From NCBI GenBank assembly GCA_032158295.1, contig JASTWB010000024.1, forward strand, positions 124,001 through 188,000: a stretch of 64,000 nt of DNA. The letters are read 5' to 3'. This document shows, piece by piece, positions 1-10,439 of this stretch; the first letter of the stretch is position 1, and the number at the start of each line of letters is the position of its first letter. Source of the stretch: Pycnopodia helianthoides (Eukaryota > Echinodermata > Asteroidea > Forcipulatida > Asteriidae). Below the pieces are notes generated by a model. It was not told the DNA's origin. It was given only the letters and a program-made list of their open reading frames with translations, and searched no databases. The position numbers and the translations under genes were made by a program.

Positions 1-204
1 TCCTTATCATTTAAAATACCCTTGTCCTTTGCGAATTTGTTTTCTTTTGACAATGTTTAAATAAGTTTTGATGCTTTTAAACTGACTGTCAATCAAATCT
101 TTCTTGTTTATAAAAAGATTTGTGCAATCCAGGACGTTAATTTGAGCTTTATTAAAAAATTATGTTTCTGGAAGTCGGATTTGTTTTCACTTTATTCTAT
201 GTGT

Positions 205-370
205 TTGTACACAGATACAAAACGCGCAATAACTGACGTCATTGTGACGTCGTCCGTAATTTTAGGCCAGAAACCACATCTGCAGTATTCCAGAAGTCAA
301 AAATTTTTGACGATCGGGGATAAACTTCGGGAAGATATGGTGTTAACAAGGTTGGCTAATTAAATATTCA
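205..370. repeat. dispersed repeat segment, copy 1
   Basis: This segment matches 2548-2722 over its whole length, sharing ACAAAACGCGCAA-like, TGACGTCA and GTTAACnAGnTTGGCTAAT blocks in the same order. It has the CRE-rich character of the Helitron-like units at 37.6-53.9 kb. No coding potential was seen. Confidence 0.6.
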
Positions 371-1020
371 CCCCACTGCTAACCCTGGAAAGCGTCCCCT
401 ACATTTTGCGCACACCGACTCGGTGCTTGGGAGTTGCAGTGCCTATTAGTGTTCTTGCATATCATAATTGAGTTCAGAATGAGGATAAATGACTTTCTTT
501 ATGCTTTTTCTAACTTTGTAGGGATGCTATAAGTATCCTGAGGAGATGTCGATAGTATTTGTTTCTCTGGTATTATCAAGTGAGTGAATGACTGCTGTTC
601 TAAATAGACAAGCCTATGTATAGTATACTACATAGATAGTGTACTGTGTATGTATTGTACACAGTACACCAGTCCCATGAAAAAAAAGCTAATGCCCTGG
701 TCAGTCCCTTACTGAGAAGCCACTCCCCAATAAACTATAGTTTTAAGCCCCTAGACCGTGCTAGTACATCTGGTAGGTCTTCTGAAGTATTTATAGCACC
801 CTCAAACTAAACAAAGAACAAACAAACACTTACTAAACCACAAATACTGCATAGGCACAGCAATGCCCAAGACACGCACTGATGGACTAATCAGCTGTTT
901 TTCCCTGACCCCAGGCTAAATTGGGCAGCAATGTATGTAATTCAACCTTGAGGTGTTGACAGATGCCCCATTACAGGATAAACTCAAATTACAGGTCCAG
1001 TGGTTTTTGTTTCATGGGGT
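371..1020. other. no gene seen
   Basis: AT-rich sequence without a convincing ORF or splice pattern. A short palindromic stretch around 610-665 (GTATACTAC and GTACACAGTACAC) is the only structure noticed. Confidence 0.5.
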
Positions 1021-1424
1021 GGCAGATTAAAAACCATTTGGTTGGGAGCCGCGGCGCCCATAGTGACTTCATCCAGGGCTAATTAATTAAGAATTTTAAC
1101 ATTTAATACATTTAGAGTAGAGTTTCTGTTCTAAGCTTCAATTTGATACAGGATCTATCTCTTTCATATTTACGCTTTAGGATATTAGGCTTAAACAAAA
1201 AACGTGTGCAAATGCAATGGGATTTAGGGAGAAACAAAGAATAATAATAAAAAAAAAAAAACTAGACAAAGTGATTGTAACTAACAATCACAGAGCTGTT
1301 CCGTGTTTTACTGTTTGTTTACTACACATAAATTAAATAACTTAGCTTCTGCTTCCACAGTAAAAACAGTTATGACATGTCATTCAGAAGATACGATTTT
1401 TTGCAATTTTTGAGCTTCCTGTTT

Positions 1425-2045
1425 AGACCGGAAGTAAGGGTGAAAGTAAAGTCATCTCCAATGCCCATTAGGAGTCTATAACTGAAAAAGGTTTGAAAAT
1501 CGGTTGTGTAGTTCTTGAGATATGATCTCACTTCCGGTTGACCCGGAAGTAAAGGTCAACATAGGCTAACAATTACTCAAGTTCAGATTTCAATGCTCAA
1601 AGGGTCTTTAACTGAAAATAAATTGAAAATCGAGTGTGCAGTTCTTGAGATATGGTCCCACTTCCGGTTTACCCGGAAGTAAAGTTCAACATGGGGTCAC
1701 GGTAACCCAAGTTCAATATTTAATGCTCAAAGGGTCTATAACTGAAAAGAAATTGAAAATCGGGTGAGTACTTCTTGAGATATGGTCCCACTTCCGGTTT
1801 ACCCGGAAGTAAAGGTCAGCATTGGGTCACGGTAATCCAAGTTCAATATTTAATGCCCAAAGGATCTATAACTGAAAAGAAATTGAAAACTGGTTGTGTA
1901 CTTCTTGAGATATGCTCCCTTTTCCGGTTGAACAGGAACTTGAGGTCAACATGGGGTCACGGTAACCCAGGGTTAATCTCAAATGCCCAAGGGTTCTATA
2001 ACTGAAAAAAGTTTGAAAATCGGCTGGGTACTTCTTGAGATATGG
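1425..2045. repeat. minisatellite with paired ETS-type motifs, array 1
   Basis: Four to five diverged units of about 130 bp. Each contains ACTTCCGG and CCGGAAGT facing each other across a few bases, then AAGGTCAACATGGGGTCACG, a TCTATAACTGAAAAGAAATT block and TTCTTGAGATATGGT. Confidence 0.85.
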
Positions 2046-2547
2046 TGCTGCAAAGATTAACTAATTAAAGCTTTTAATTACTGTAATTAGACACCTGATG
2101 ACGTCACAGTAACAAAAATGTGTTTTTCATACTAATAAATTTGATAAGGTACAAGATGGTATGTAACTTATCCCAATCAAATGCCTTTAAAAGAAACCAC
2201 CTTAACTTACCTAGGAAAAACATACGTTGCTCACGCACAAAACCAATGGGGTACGTATAAACCAATTGGTCCACCTTCGAATAGGAATAAACAGCGAGGC
2301 AATCTCCGATGCATTTCCGTGATTGCGCAATACAGAGTTTGTTTCATGGGGTCAGATTTATCAATCTTATATCGTTAATTATCGTGAAACTACATTGTAT
2401 TTGATTATTTTTAATGGCCTGGAATAACTCTTAGTAAAATCATTTGTGTTTTGAACATGATTTGTGTATTATAAGTAACTAAAATTTAACTTATTCTGAA
2501 AAGTTGTGTTTGAAACATTATTTTTTTTTAAAGCCATTGGTTTTGTA

Positions 2548-2722
2548 CACAGATATAAAACGCGCAAAAAGTGACGTCATGATGACGTGACGGAGATCGA
2601 TAGGCCAAAAGTCACATCTACACTACAAGACAAGTCCATAACTGAAATAAGTTTGAGGATCGGATGTGTACTTCTAGAGATAGGGTGTTAACCAGATTGG
2701 CTAATTAAATATTCACACGGCT
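2548..2722. repeat. dispersed repeat segment, copy 2
   Basis: Second copy of the 205-370 segment, carrying TGACGTCATGATGACGT and the GGTGTTAACCAGATTGGCTA block. It lies between the two minisatellite arrays. Confidence 0.6.
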
Positions 2723-3064
2723 GTCACGTGAATAATTAATTCAGAATTTAAATCTAATTACATCTAAAATTTAAGTCAGAGCATAAGCTTTAGTATGGTA
2801 TATGATTTGTATACTTTTCATAATTTGAAGGGAGACATATGGCTTCTTAAAGAGACACAGGTTAAGTCAATACGATTTTAGGGAAAGAAAGAATAATAAT
2901 AATAACTAAATCTAATGTGATTGTAACTTACAATCACAGAGCTGTTCCGTGTTTTACTGTTTGTTTACTACACATAAATTAAATAACTTAGCTTCTGCTT
3001 CCACAGTAAAAACAATTATGACTTGTGATTCAGAAGAGACGATTTTTTGCAATTTTTGAGCTTC

Positions 3065-3620
3065 TTGTTTAGACCGGAAGTAAAGGTGAAAGTAAGGTCA
3101 TCTCCAATGCCCATTAGGAGTCTATAACTGAGAAAAGGTTGAAAATCGGTTGTGTAGTTTTTGAGATAGGGTCTCACTTCCGGTTGACCCGGAAGTAAAG
3201 TTCAACATGGGGTAACAATAACTCAAGTTCAATTTTCAATGCTCAAAAGGTCTTTAACTGAAAAGAAATTGAAAATCGAGTGTGCAGTTCTTGAGATATG
3301 GTCTCACTTCCGGTTGACCCGGAAGTAAAGGTCAACATGGGGTCACGGTAACTCAAGTTCAATTTTTAATGCTCAAAGGGTCTATAACTGAAAAGAAATT
3401 GAAAATCGAGTGTCTACTTCTTGAGATATGGTTCCACTTCCGGTTGACCCGGAAGTAAAGGTCAGCATTGGGTCACGGTAATCCAAGTTCAATATTTAAT
3501 GCTCAAAGGATCTATAACTGAAAAGAAATTGAAAATTGTTTGTGTACTTCTTGAGATATGGTCCCACTTCCGGTTGACCCGGAACTTAAGGTCAACCCGG
3601 GGTCACGGCAACCCATGGTT
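3065..3620. repeat. minisatellite with paired ETS-type motifs, array 2
   Basis: Same unit and period (about 130 bp) as 1425-2045, again preceded by the AGCTGTTCCG segment. Units within an array are closer in register than in sequence, so the arrays are old. Confidence 0.85.
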
Positions 3621-4015
3621 AATCTCCAAAGAAAGAATAATAATAACTAGATCTAATGTGATTGTAACTTACAATCACAGAGCTGTTCCGTTCTGTTGAC
3701 CGTAATAAGTTTTTGCGTAGCTCGGGATTAAACTAATATGTATTTTGTGTAAATCCTGTAATCGTGTTTGAAATGAATGCAGGTAATCACGAATGATCAT
3801 CGCTGTGTAAGAAAATCAAACAATATCAGATCTTGTTTGAAACCGAAAGCAAAGGTAAAAGTAAGCTATAATACACCACAAACGTTACGAATTGATGAAC
3901 CCATGCCCAAGGGTTATATAACTGAAAAATGTTTAAAAATAGGTTGAGTAGTTTTGGAGACATATGGCTTCTTAAAGAGACACAGGTTAAGTCAATACGA
4001 TTTTAGGGAAAGAAA

Positions 4016-4017
<2 letters not shown>

Positions 4018-4057
<40 letters not shown>

Positions 4058-4312
4058 GAATAAAAATCTCGACGATTACAATAGCTGTTCCGCCCTAACA
4101 GGTCGGAACAGCTAATAAAAAGAATAAATATCTCGACGATTACAATAGCTGTTCCGCCTAACAGGTCGGAACAGCTAATAAAAATAAAAAGAATAAAAAT
4201 CTCGACGATTACAATAGCTGTTCCGCCCTAACAGGTCGGAACAGCTAATAAAAATCTCGACGAAAACAACACCTGTTCCGACAGTAGGTCGGAACAGCTA
4301 ATTAACAAAAAC
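4018..4312. repeat. tandem hairpin array AGCTGTTCCG...CGGAACAGCT
   Basis: A TAA microsatellite (about 4018-4052) runs into four units. Each has ATCTCGACGATTACAAT (diverged in the last), a hairpin with AGCTGTTCCG and CGGAACAGCT arms round an AACAGG-type loop, and AATAAAAA. The unit design resembles the palindrome arrays at 37.6, 41.3 and 44.9 kb. Confidence 0.85.
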
Positions 4313-4320
4313 AACTTGTT

Positions 4321-4870
4321 TAGAGCGCTTATGTTTCTAAGCGCTATCATGACTATAATAATAACGGCTCTTTAATATTAATTGTAAATGTAAGCCTGGT
4401 GATCATATGATCACAAAGAAATGTTTAACTTACATATTAAAAAAAAAAAAAACTTTCAGCTCAGGCCTGAAAATATAACATAAACTAAAGCCTTTTAATA
4501 AATCATCCTCTATGTGAATAATACAAACTCTAACAGCAGGCAAATATTGTGCATGAGTAAAGCACCATCCAGTACAAGACCATACCAATCAAGACTAAAT
4601 AAACTGTCGTGGGAGCTGGTCCACAGGGCAAACAACATGAACATCACACATTATCAGATTACTAGCATCACATTCAACATGTTATTGTAAGTGCCTAACC
4701 GTGCATACCGTTTGTAAATCTTCAGCATCATTAACAATGACATCCCCGTCATGGCCACGGGGGTCCGTCCTCCCAAAATTGCCGATAAGTGGAAGACTCA
4801 CTGCCGCTGTAACAGCGGCGCAGCCAAGGAGGGGGGGGGGCTGACAAACCCACCCCCAACTTGACAGTAA
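4321..4870. other. no gene seen
   Basis: AT-rich, with a homopolymer A run near 4440. No supported gene or structured repeat. Confidence 0.5.
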
Positions 4871-4875
4871 TGCCC

Positions 4876-4913
4876 CCCCCCACACACACACACACACGCA
4901 CACGCACACAAGT
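4876..4913. repeat. C-run plus (CA)n microsatellite
   Basis: A C homopolymer followed by CA/CG dinucleotides. It produces spurious ORFs with Val-Cys repeats on the minus strand. Confidence 0.9.
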
Positions 4914-5460
4914 GTGTAATGACCTCCAATCGTGGACCCTCCTTTGTTCAACTCTTTTGTCCTGACAAACGTGGACCCCATTGTTTTCCTTTGTGATAGC
5001 AAACGTGGACCTATTGTCCCTTTTGTTGTAAGTCCTCGGTTTGAATGTCACTACAAACTCACACGCACACAGCAGGAAAAGTCCTGGCTATGCCGCTGCA
5101 ATGTAATAACGGCCGATGGGAAGCTCCTACTGGTCCTGGGGGTGGGAGCTGGGACATTTTGTAATCGAACGGACGCTTCGGAGGGCCTGCACTACGGCCC
5201 GAGAAACTGTTGCAACTAGATGGAAATCAGCTTGTTCGGCCATTACTGTTAGTGTTATTTCACGTGCGAAACGAACGCAACAGTCAGTCAACACTCGAGC
5301 ACTCGCTCGCTATTTGTTATAATATTATATCAGGCGAGACGTCCCGTCGTCGTCTATTATACGGCGGACAATCCGACGAGTGGTCGTTACATGATTTGTT
5401 ATTCCTGCAGCTTGTGCGGTTATCGACCAGAATGGAAGGAGGTTGAATGGAACCTATGTT
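4914..5460. other. no supported gene
   Basis: More GC-rich than its surroundings, with overlapping short ORFs in several frames. None resembles a known family and no splice sites are convincing. Confidence 0.4.
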
Positions 5461-5468
5461 CAGTTTTT

Positions 5469-6015
5469 ATGGTTTATAAACCATAATTTGTGAACACACA
5501 TTTTTTCATGGTTTAACCATGAATAATAATGCCTCAATTTTAACGGTTTAAAAACCATGTTTTATGATGCTTTACTTTTTATGGTTTATAAACCATTATT
5601 GTAAACCATGTTTGATGAGGCAATAGATGTTATGGTTTATGGTTTATAAACCATATATTATGATGCTTCACTTTTCATGGTTTATGAACCATGATTTGTA
5701 AACCATGTTTTATAATGTTAGAGTGTTCATGGTTTATATACCATGTTTTGAAGGTGCTTTAATTTTCATGGTTTATAAACCTTGTTTTATAATGCATCAA
5801 TTTTCTTGGTTTATAAACCATGTTTTATGATGCCTCAATATTCATGGTTTAAAAACTTTGTTTTATGACGTTTCAGTTTTCATGGATTATACTCATGTTT
5901 TTTTTTTTATAAACCATAAATTATCAGCTTTGATTGTATATTCATGGTATGTAAACCACCCAAACAAATTGACAGCAATTTATATGGTTTACATGTAATT
6001 GTTACAAACCATGGT
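5469..6015. repeat. palindromic repeat cluster ATGGTTTATAAACCAT
   Basis: About ten copies, intact or diverged, of the perfect 16-bp palindrome ATGGTTTATAAACCAT at irregular 30-70 bp spacing. Spacers also recur (ATGATGCnTCA, TTTTCATGG). No coding capacity. Confidence 0.85.
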
Positions 6016-6656
6016 AAAACATGTCAGAAATACGCTAAACAATTAATTGACAAACGGTGCCCCATACTCATGTGGTCAATGTGTACCATATAGCCATTGA
6101 TAGTGAATTGCATATGCTGCAGACAGTGCAGAGAAGTACATGACAATAGTCAAATGGTAAAACTAGAAAAGGACTTGAAGGACGCAAACCAATGCCATGC
6201 ATCACTGATTGGTTTGAAGGACCTTGAAGGACCTTGGTGTGCTGGGAGACTGCCTATCTGCTGTATTGGGGCCTGACAGTGCAGAGATGCTGTTGACAGA
6301 CAGTGAGTAACTACATTTTCTTTGTTTACGACTTAAACAATTGGTCAATGTGGCCTTTTTTGAAAAAAGAAATGCTCCTTTTATCATTTATTTAAGACAT
6401 GACATTTTAACTCTGCTACTACCCATAACGTCCTTAACGGCATTTCATTAAGCATACATCATCAGCCACCTTCCCCCCATAGAGATGCAATGGAGTGCTT
6501 TTAGTTGTGCACTTTTATTTTAATTGTTGAACCTCACACCATATCTGCTATTAAGCCCTGCAGTGTAATACAGATTTGAATTATGTTTCATTTGACTTGT
6601 AATTTGGCAGAAAATGTTGTTCTGTCGCTTATTGGGATACACCTTAACCGTTTTAA

Positions 6657-7113
6657 CCCTCGGAGCAGCGGGCCCTTCTGTAAAACGCGGTGGATCCAGG
6701 TGGAGAATTTTTTCACCACCCAGTTTTTTAGGTCAATGACCCCCTCCTGCAAGCCCAAAGCAATTTTAATCTCAACAGGGCTTTTGTCTGGGCCAGCAGT
6801 GTGTGTTATTTACGATCTGTTTTAGCTCTGGGCGGCACAGGGTTGACACAAAGAGATAATGGCACAAAGAGTTGGCTCACTAAGATATCAAGTTACAATT
6901 CCCAAGGGCATAGCTGTCTCTTGGGACTGCTGTCATTCAATAATTATTACTCGGCAGTGGTTATAGCCTGGCCAATGGGAGTCTACAGGCTTGTGGTGTA
7001 TACAAGGGGTGTCGAATACAAAAAATCGTGGCTTTTTTGGCCCATTGAAAAAAAAATTATGACCATATTTGGAATATGTGGAGAATTGTTTCACCACGTT
7101 GCTTCTCCGAGGG
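6657..7113. mobile_element. TTAA-flanked MITE, piggyBac-like termini
   Basis: The left end reads TTAA then CCCTCGGAGCAGC; the right end reads GCTTCTCCGAGGG then TTTTAA. These are inverted termini starting CCC and ending GGG beside a TTAA-like target, as in piggyBac-type MITEs. Subterminal blocks recur at 32.56-32.70 kb and 33.56-33.74 kb, so this is a family. No transposase is encoded. Superfamily assignment is inferred from termini only. Confidence 0.7.
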
Positions 7114-8040
7114 TTTTAACAGAGTGCACCTCTTCCATCATGCATGACATGGATACAATCCGCAGAACTTTTTTTAACGCAAGTGGACAGTACAAGTTTT
7201 TTTGTTTTTTTAGGAAATTAATTTTTAAGTTGCTATTTTAAGAGGAACAAATCGTGCCGCGTGGTTTATCAAAGTGTTAGAAATTATGATCTTGAAATTC
7301 ATAGTAAAAACTATAATCGGGTTATAAGTGTGTTTCCTTTAAGGTCTTTTGATTACAAGTTGAAGCACTATTTCAATGTTTTTTTTTTTTTTCTTTAATT
7401 ACAACGAAATGGCTCAACCTAATGTGTACTGGATTTTAAACAATAATAATTAACGTACATGTGAATTGCTAGCACTCTTATAAAATGTGTGGAACATACA
7501 CAGTGTGCATTCTTCCTCCATGAATATCAAACCTGTACAGTACAAACACACACTTCAATATGAAAACAAACTGTGCAACGACATATACAATGTACTGAAG
7601 GTATACGGTATTTCAAAATATACTTGTGTGCAATGTGCATGTACTACATGTCTTTTGCACATGTACTATGAACTAGTCCTCGACTGTAGCTAGTACGTGT
7701 GCATGTGCATGTACATGTACAGTATGTTTTGTGCATCTAAAACAAAATAACTTTCAACTGTAGGCCTACATGACATAATCTTGGCGTTGGTGAAGTTGTC
7801 TTTTTTGTGAAGTCATGTGTAACACATGAAAAGTATGGTGTCCCATATCTGTGAGTTTTACTGTCCCGAAACAGCGATAATTTCGAGCGAAATGAGTTTG
7901 AGTGCACGAAATGATTGATCAATCGTTTTTTTCAAGTGCATCAAATAAATTATCGTTAGCGTCATGATTTTTAGAGTCCTAAATAATTTTGCCATATTTT
8001 TATTGAGCTTTTGCAAGATAAATTTATTTCGAGCGCACAA
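7114..8040. other. no gene seen
   Basis: AT-rich with GTACATGT-type runs near 7690-7725. If Ig gene C continues, its downstream exons should lie in or beyond this stretch on the minus strand, but I found no transmembrane or Ig exon. Confidence 0.4.
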
Positions 8041-8043
8041 AAC

Positions 8044-8345
8044 AAAGAATTTTGAGCGTTCAAAATTATTTCAAAAGCAATAAATGATTTCGAACAAAAC
8101 AATTTTGTAAGCGTTCAAAATAATTTAATTCCAATGAAATTGAGTTATATCCAGCAAAACGATTTTGATGGCACGAAATGATTTCACATTATTGTTTAGC
8201 TTTTGCAATAATTTATTTCAAAAGCACAAAACAAAGAATTTTGAGCGTTCAAAATTATTTCAAAAGCAATAAATGATTTCGAACAAAACAATTTTGTATG
8301 CGTTCAAAATAATTTAATTCCAATGAAATTGAGTTATATCTGTTT
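8044..8345. repeat. direct repeat of about 110 bp
   Basis: The segment 8044-8153 recurs almost exactly at 8230-8340 (shared AAAGAATTTTGAGCGTTCAA and AATTCCAATGAAATTGAGTT). Intervening bases are also related. Confidence 0.85.
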
Positions 8346-8481
8346 TCAGTATTATTTCCACCATTCCCTTTCGGTGATCAAAGGTAACAAACATTGATCT
8401 ATGAACAGTTATGCTTTTATAAAACAACTTTGTTAGTGATCCTTTCCTCATTTAAACCATTCACAACATACAAATACTCAC

Positions 8482-8873
8482 CATTTTCAGAAACTTCAAC
8501 TGATCCATCGAGTTGCCCTTTATACCACGGAATATACCTGTAGCTGTATGTGCCTTCATCTAATTGAGTAACATTGGAGATCACCAACGAACTGTTTTGC
8601 ATTTGGTAATGCTTGTGATTACTATTTTGAGTAGTAACTCCATGGAAGTATGAAATTATACTCTTGGGGGAATCCGAGCTTCCCTTAGGACTAAAAGACC
8701 AGTATATCGCTTCGGTGTCGTCCGCCGAATAGCCGTTGTCCACCATGTCAGGACATGCTACAATCCCTTCACTGCCTCTCTTAAACTCGTACCGTCTCGG
8801 TGACACGCCACTGGTACAAGTAGCACATAGAATGGCGACGATCAATGCTATCTCAATCATAGTTGATTGTTTC
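8482..8873 (-). CDS. Ig gene C: signal peptide plus Ig V-type exon (partial gene)
   Basis: The exon starts after an AG acceptor at 8874-8875 with a pyrimidine-rich tract (TTTGCTTGTTTGTTTACAG). The ATG at 8860 gives a hydrophobic signal peptide (IEIALIVAILCATCTSG). An Ig-like fold follows: first Cys in GIVACPDM, core Trp in AIYWSFS, and the E-F turn signature NVTQLDEGTYSYRY. It ends at a strong GTGAGT donor beginning at 8481. The second conserved Cys, expected two residues after the Tyr of DxGxY, is Tyr here, so the usual disulphide cannot form in the normal way. The product is probably a secreted or membrane Ig protein. No later exon was found, so it may be truncated. Function unknown. Confidence 0.7.
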
Positions 8874-8925
8874 CTGTAAACAAACAAGCAAAAAAACACT
8901 ATTATTTTGATAAACGGCTAGTAGC

Positions 8926-9352
8926 CTACGGAACCCCTAAAGGGACAGGTAAAACAACAAAATGAAAAGGTAAACAAAACCAAAAAAAATATTTTGTTCC
9001 CTCGAAATATTATTTCGGTCCCTCGAAATATCAATTCGTTCCCTCGAAATAATTTTGTTACCTCGAAATCATTTCGTTCCCTCCAAATATTATTTCGTTC
9101 CCTCGAAATGTTATTTCTTTCCCTCGAAATCTTTTCGTTACCTCGAAATCATTTTGTTCCCTCGAAATGTTATTTCGTTCCCTCGAAATATTATTTCGTT
9201 ACCTCGAAATCATTTTGTTCCCTCGAAATGTTATTTCGTTCCCTCGAAATATTATTTCGTTCTCTCGAAATACTATTTTGTTCCCTCGAAATATTAGTTC
9301 GTTCCCTCGAATTATTTTTTTCGAGGGAACGAAATAGATTATTTCGATCCAT
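8926..9352. mobile_element. TTTCGTTCCCTCGAAAT repeat element, copy 1
   Basis: It begins with CTACGGAACCCCTAAAGGGA, a terminal block shared with copies at 28.47 and 29.76 kb. About 15 repeats follow, built on the near-palindrome TTTCGTTCCCTCGAAAT, with the inverted form at the right end. It is open in several frames (FRSLEM / VPSKYYF repeats), but these are not genes. Confidence 0.8.
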
Positions 9353-10438
9353 TACAGAATTGGTAAGAAAAAACTTGTAAAATATACTCTTTGATCACAG
9401 ATTTACATAAAACTTACACGGTCTAATGATGATAATAGTAGAAAAACATCCCTTGAAATATTTACGTCTGAAATGTCATATTTGAAGAGAAATGAATAAA
9501 CTCATTTTCCAATTGGAATTTATCGCTCAGTAGGCGTTTTCTTTTTGTTGAATCTATATGATTTAATGCAAATGTGTAATCGGTTTTTCACTATTTTCTC
9601 GTGACCCAGATGGCCGATCGATCTCTCAAACTTCTACAGGTTTGTCAGTTTATGTATACGGTGGATTAAATAAAGTGCTTACACTGACAGCAACTGTTTT
9701 GTTTGCAGAAACCAATTATGTAATGTTCCTTTAAACATTGAATAACAATACATTGTGATGAAGGTTTGCATGTCAGTGAAGCTTTAATTATTTATTATAA
9801 AAATAAGTAAACAGTCACAAAATTCGTTTTTAAGGTCACTGCATGCCCTGATTCTACAGTTTGCCTTTATTTTCATCCAACGTTGAACTTATTATTTCAA
9901 AGTTGTATACTCAGAGCTTGACAAAGGGATTAATTTCATTTTTTGATGAAATTTTAAGGTTATGGAAAGAGTGAACTTTTGAGTAAAAAAGTGGTATGAA
10001 CAGACGAAATAGAGAACTTGGCATTAAGAGAAGCACAAGTGTGTTTGTACAGCTGGCATAACGTAAATATGGCCATGTGTAGTATGTGCTTCTGGTTTTG
10101 ATTAATATAATGTAGGCCTCACTGTTAAAACATTAATGTCATTGTCTTTTATTAACTTGTTTAAACAAATAACCATATTTTAATGAGGTAAACTTTGCAA
10201 TTGCTTATAGATTGCAGGCGGATTTGTGTTTTGCGGCTGGGTTTGCTGCGCTCACTGCGGCGGTCGGTGCTCAAGATTGCCTAGTTTGGGGTTACATCTC
10301 TGTCCTACAATTTTACACAGTTGCTGAGTAGAGTACAGAAACATGTAAAACTGTAACAAACTTCTTGTTTAATCACTGCCTGCCCTGATACTATAGGTTA
10401 TCCATACCAATTCAATAACAATGTTGAATATAGATGTT
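9353..10438. other. no gene seen
   Basis: No supported ORF. A weakly repeated block (CACTGCATGCCCTGATTCTA near 9838; CACTGCCTGCCCTGATACTA near 10374) suggests an old local duplication. Confidence 0.4.
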
Positions 10439-10439
10439 T

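Larger units (their letters stand above)
1240..4320. mobile_element. non-autonomous Helitron/Helentron-like composite
   Basis: The segment 1240-1460 recurs at 2890-3110: a small hairpin (GTGATTGTAA..TTACAATCAC), then AGCTGTTCCG and a conserved stretch. Each copy leads into a minisatellite of about 130 bp units. The block ends in an array of AGCTGTTCCG...CGGAACAGCT hairpins followed by AATAAAAA. Paired subterminal inverted repeats, a 3' hairpin ending in CTAA, internal minisatellites and no protein are typical of non-autonomous Helitron/Helentron elements. The transposition mechanism is inferred; no Rep/helicase is present. It could instead be two nested copies. Confidence 0.45.

Noticed and set aside
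4682..5051. Two minus-strand ORFs of about 100 codons
   Set aside because: They cross a CA microsatellite and C run, overlap each other in different frames and match no family.
6202..6387. Possible exon near 6230-6306 with a GTGAGT donor
   Set aside because: The plausible frame has a stop immediately upstream and no acceptor, and the sequence contains a small local duplication; evidence too weak.
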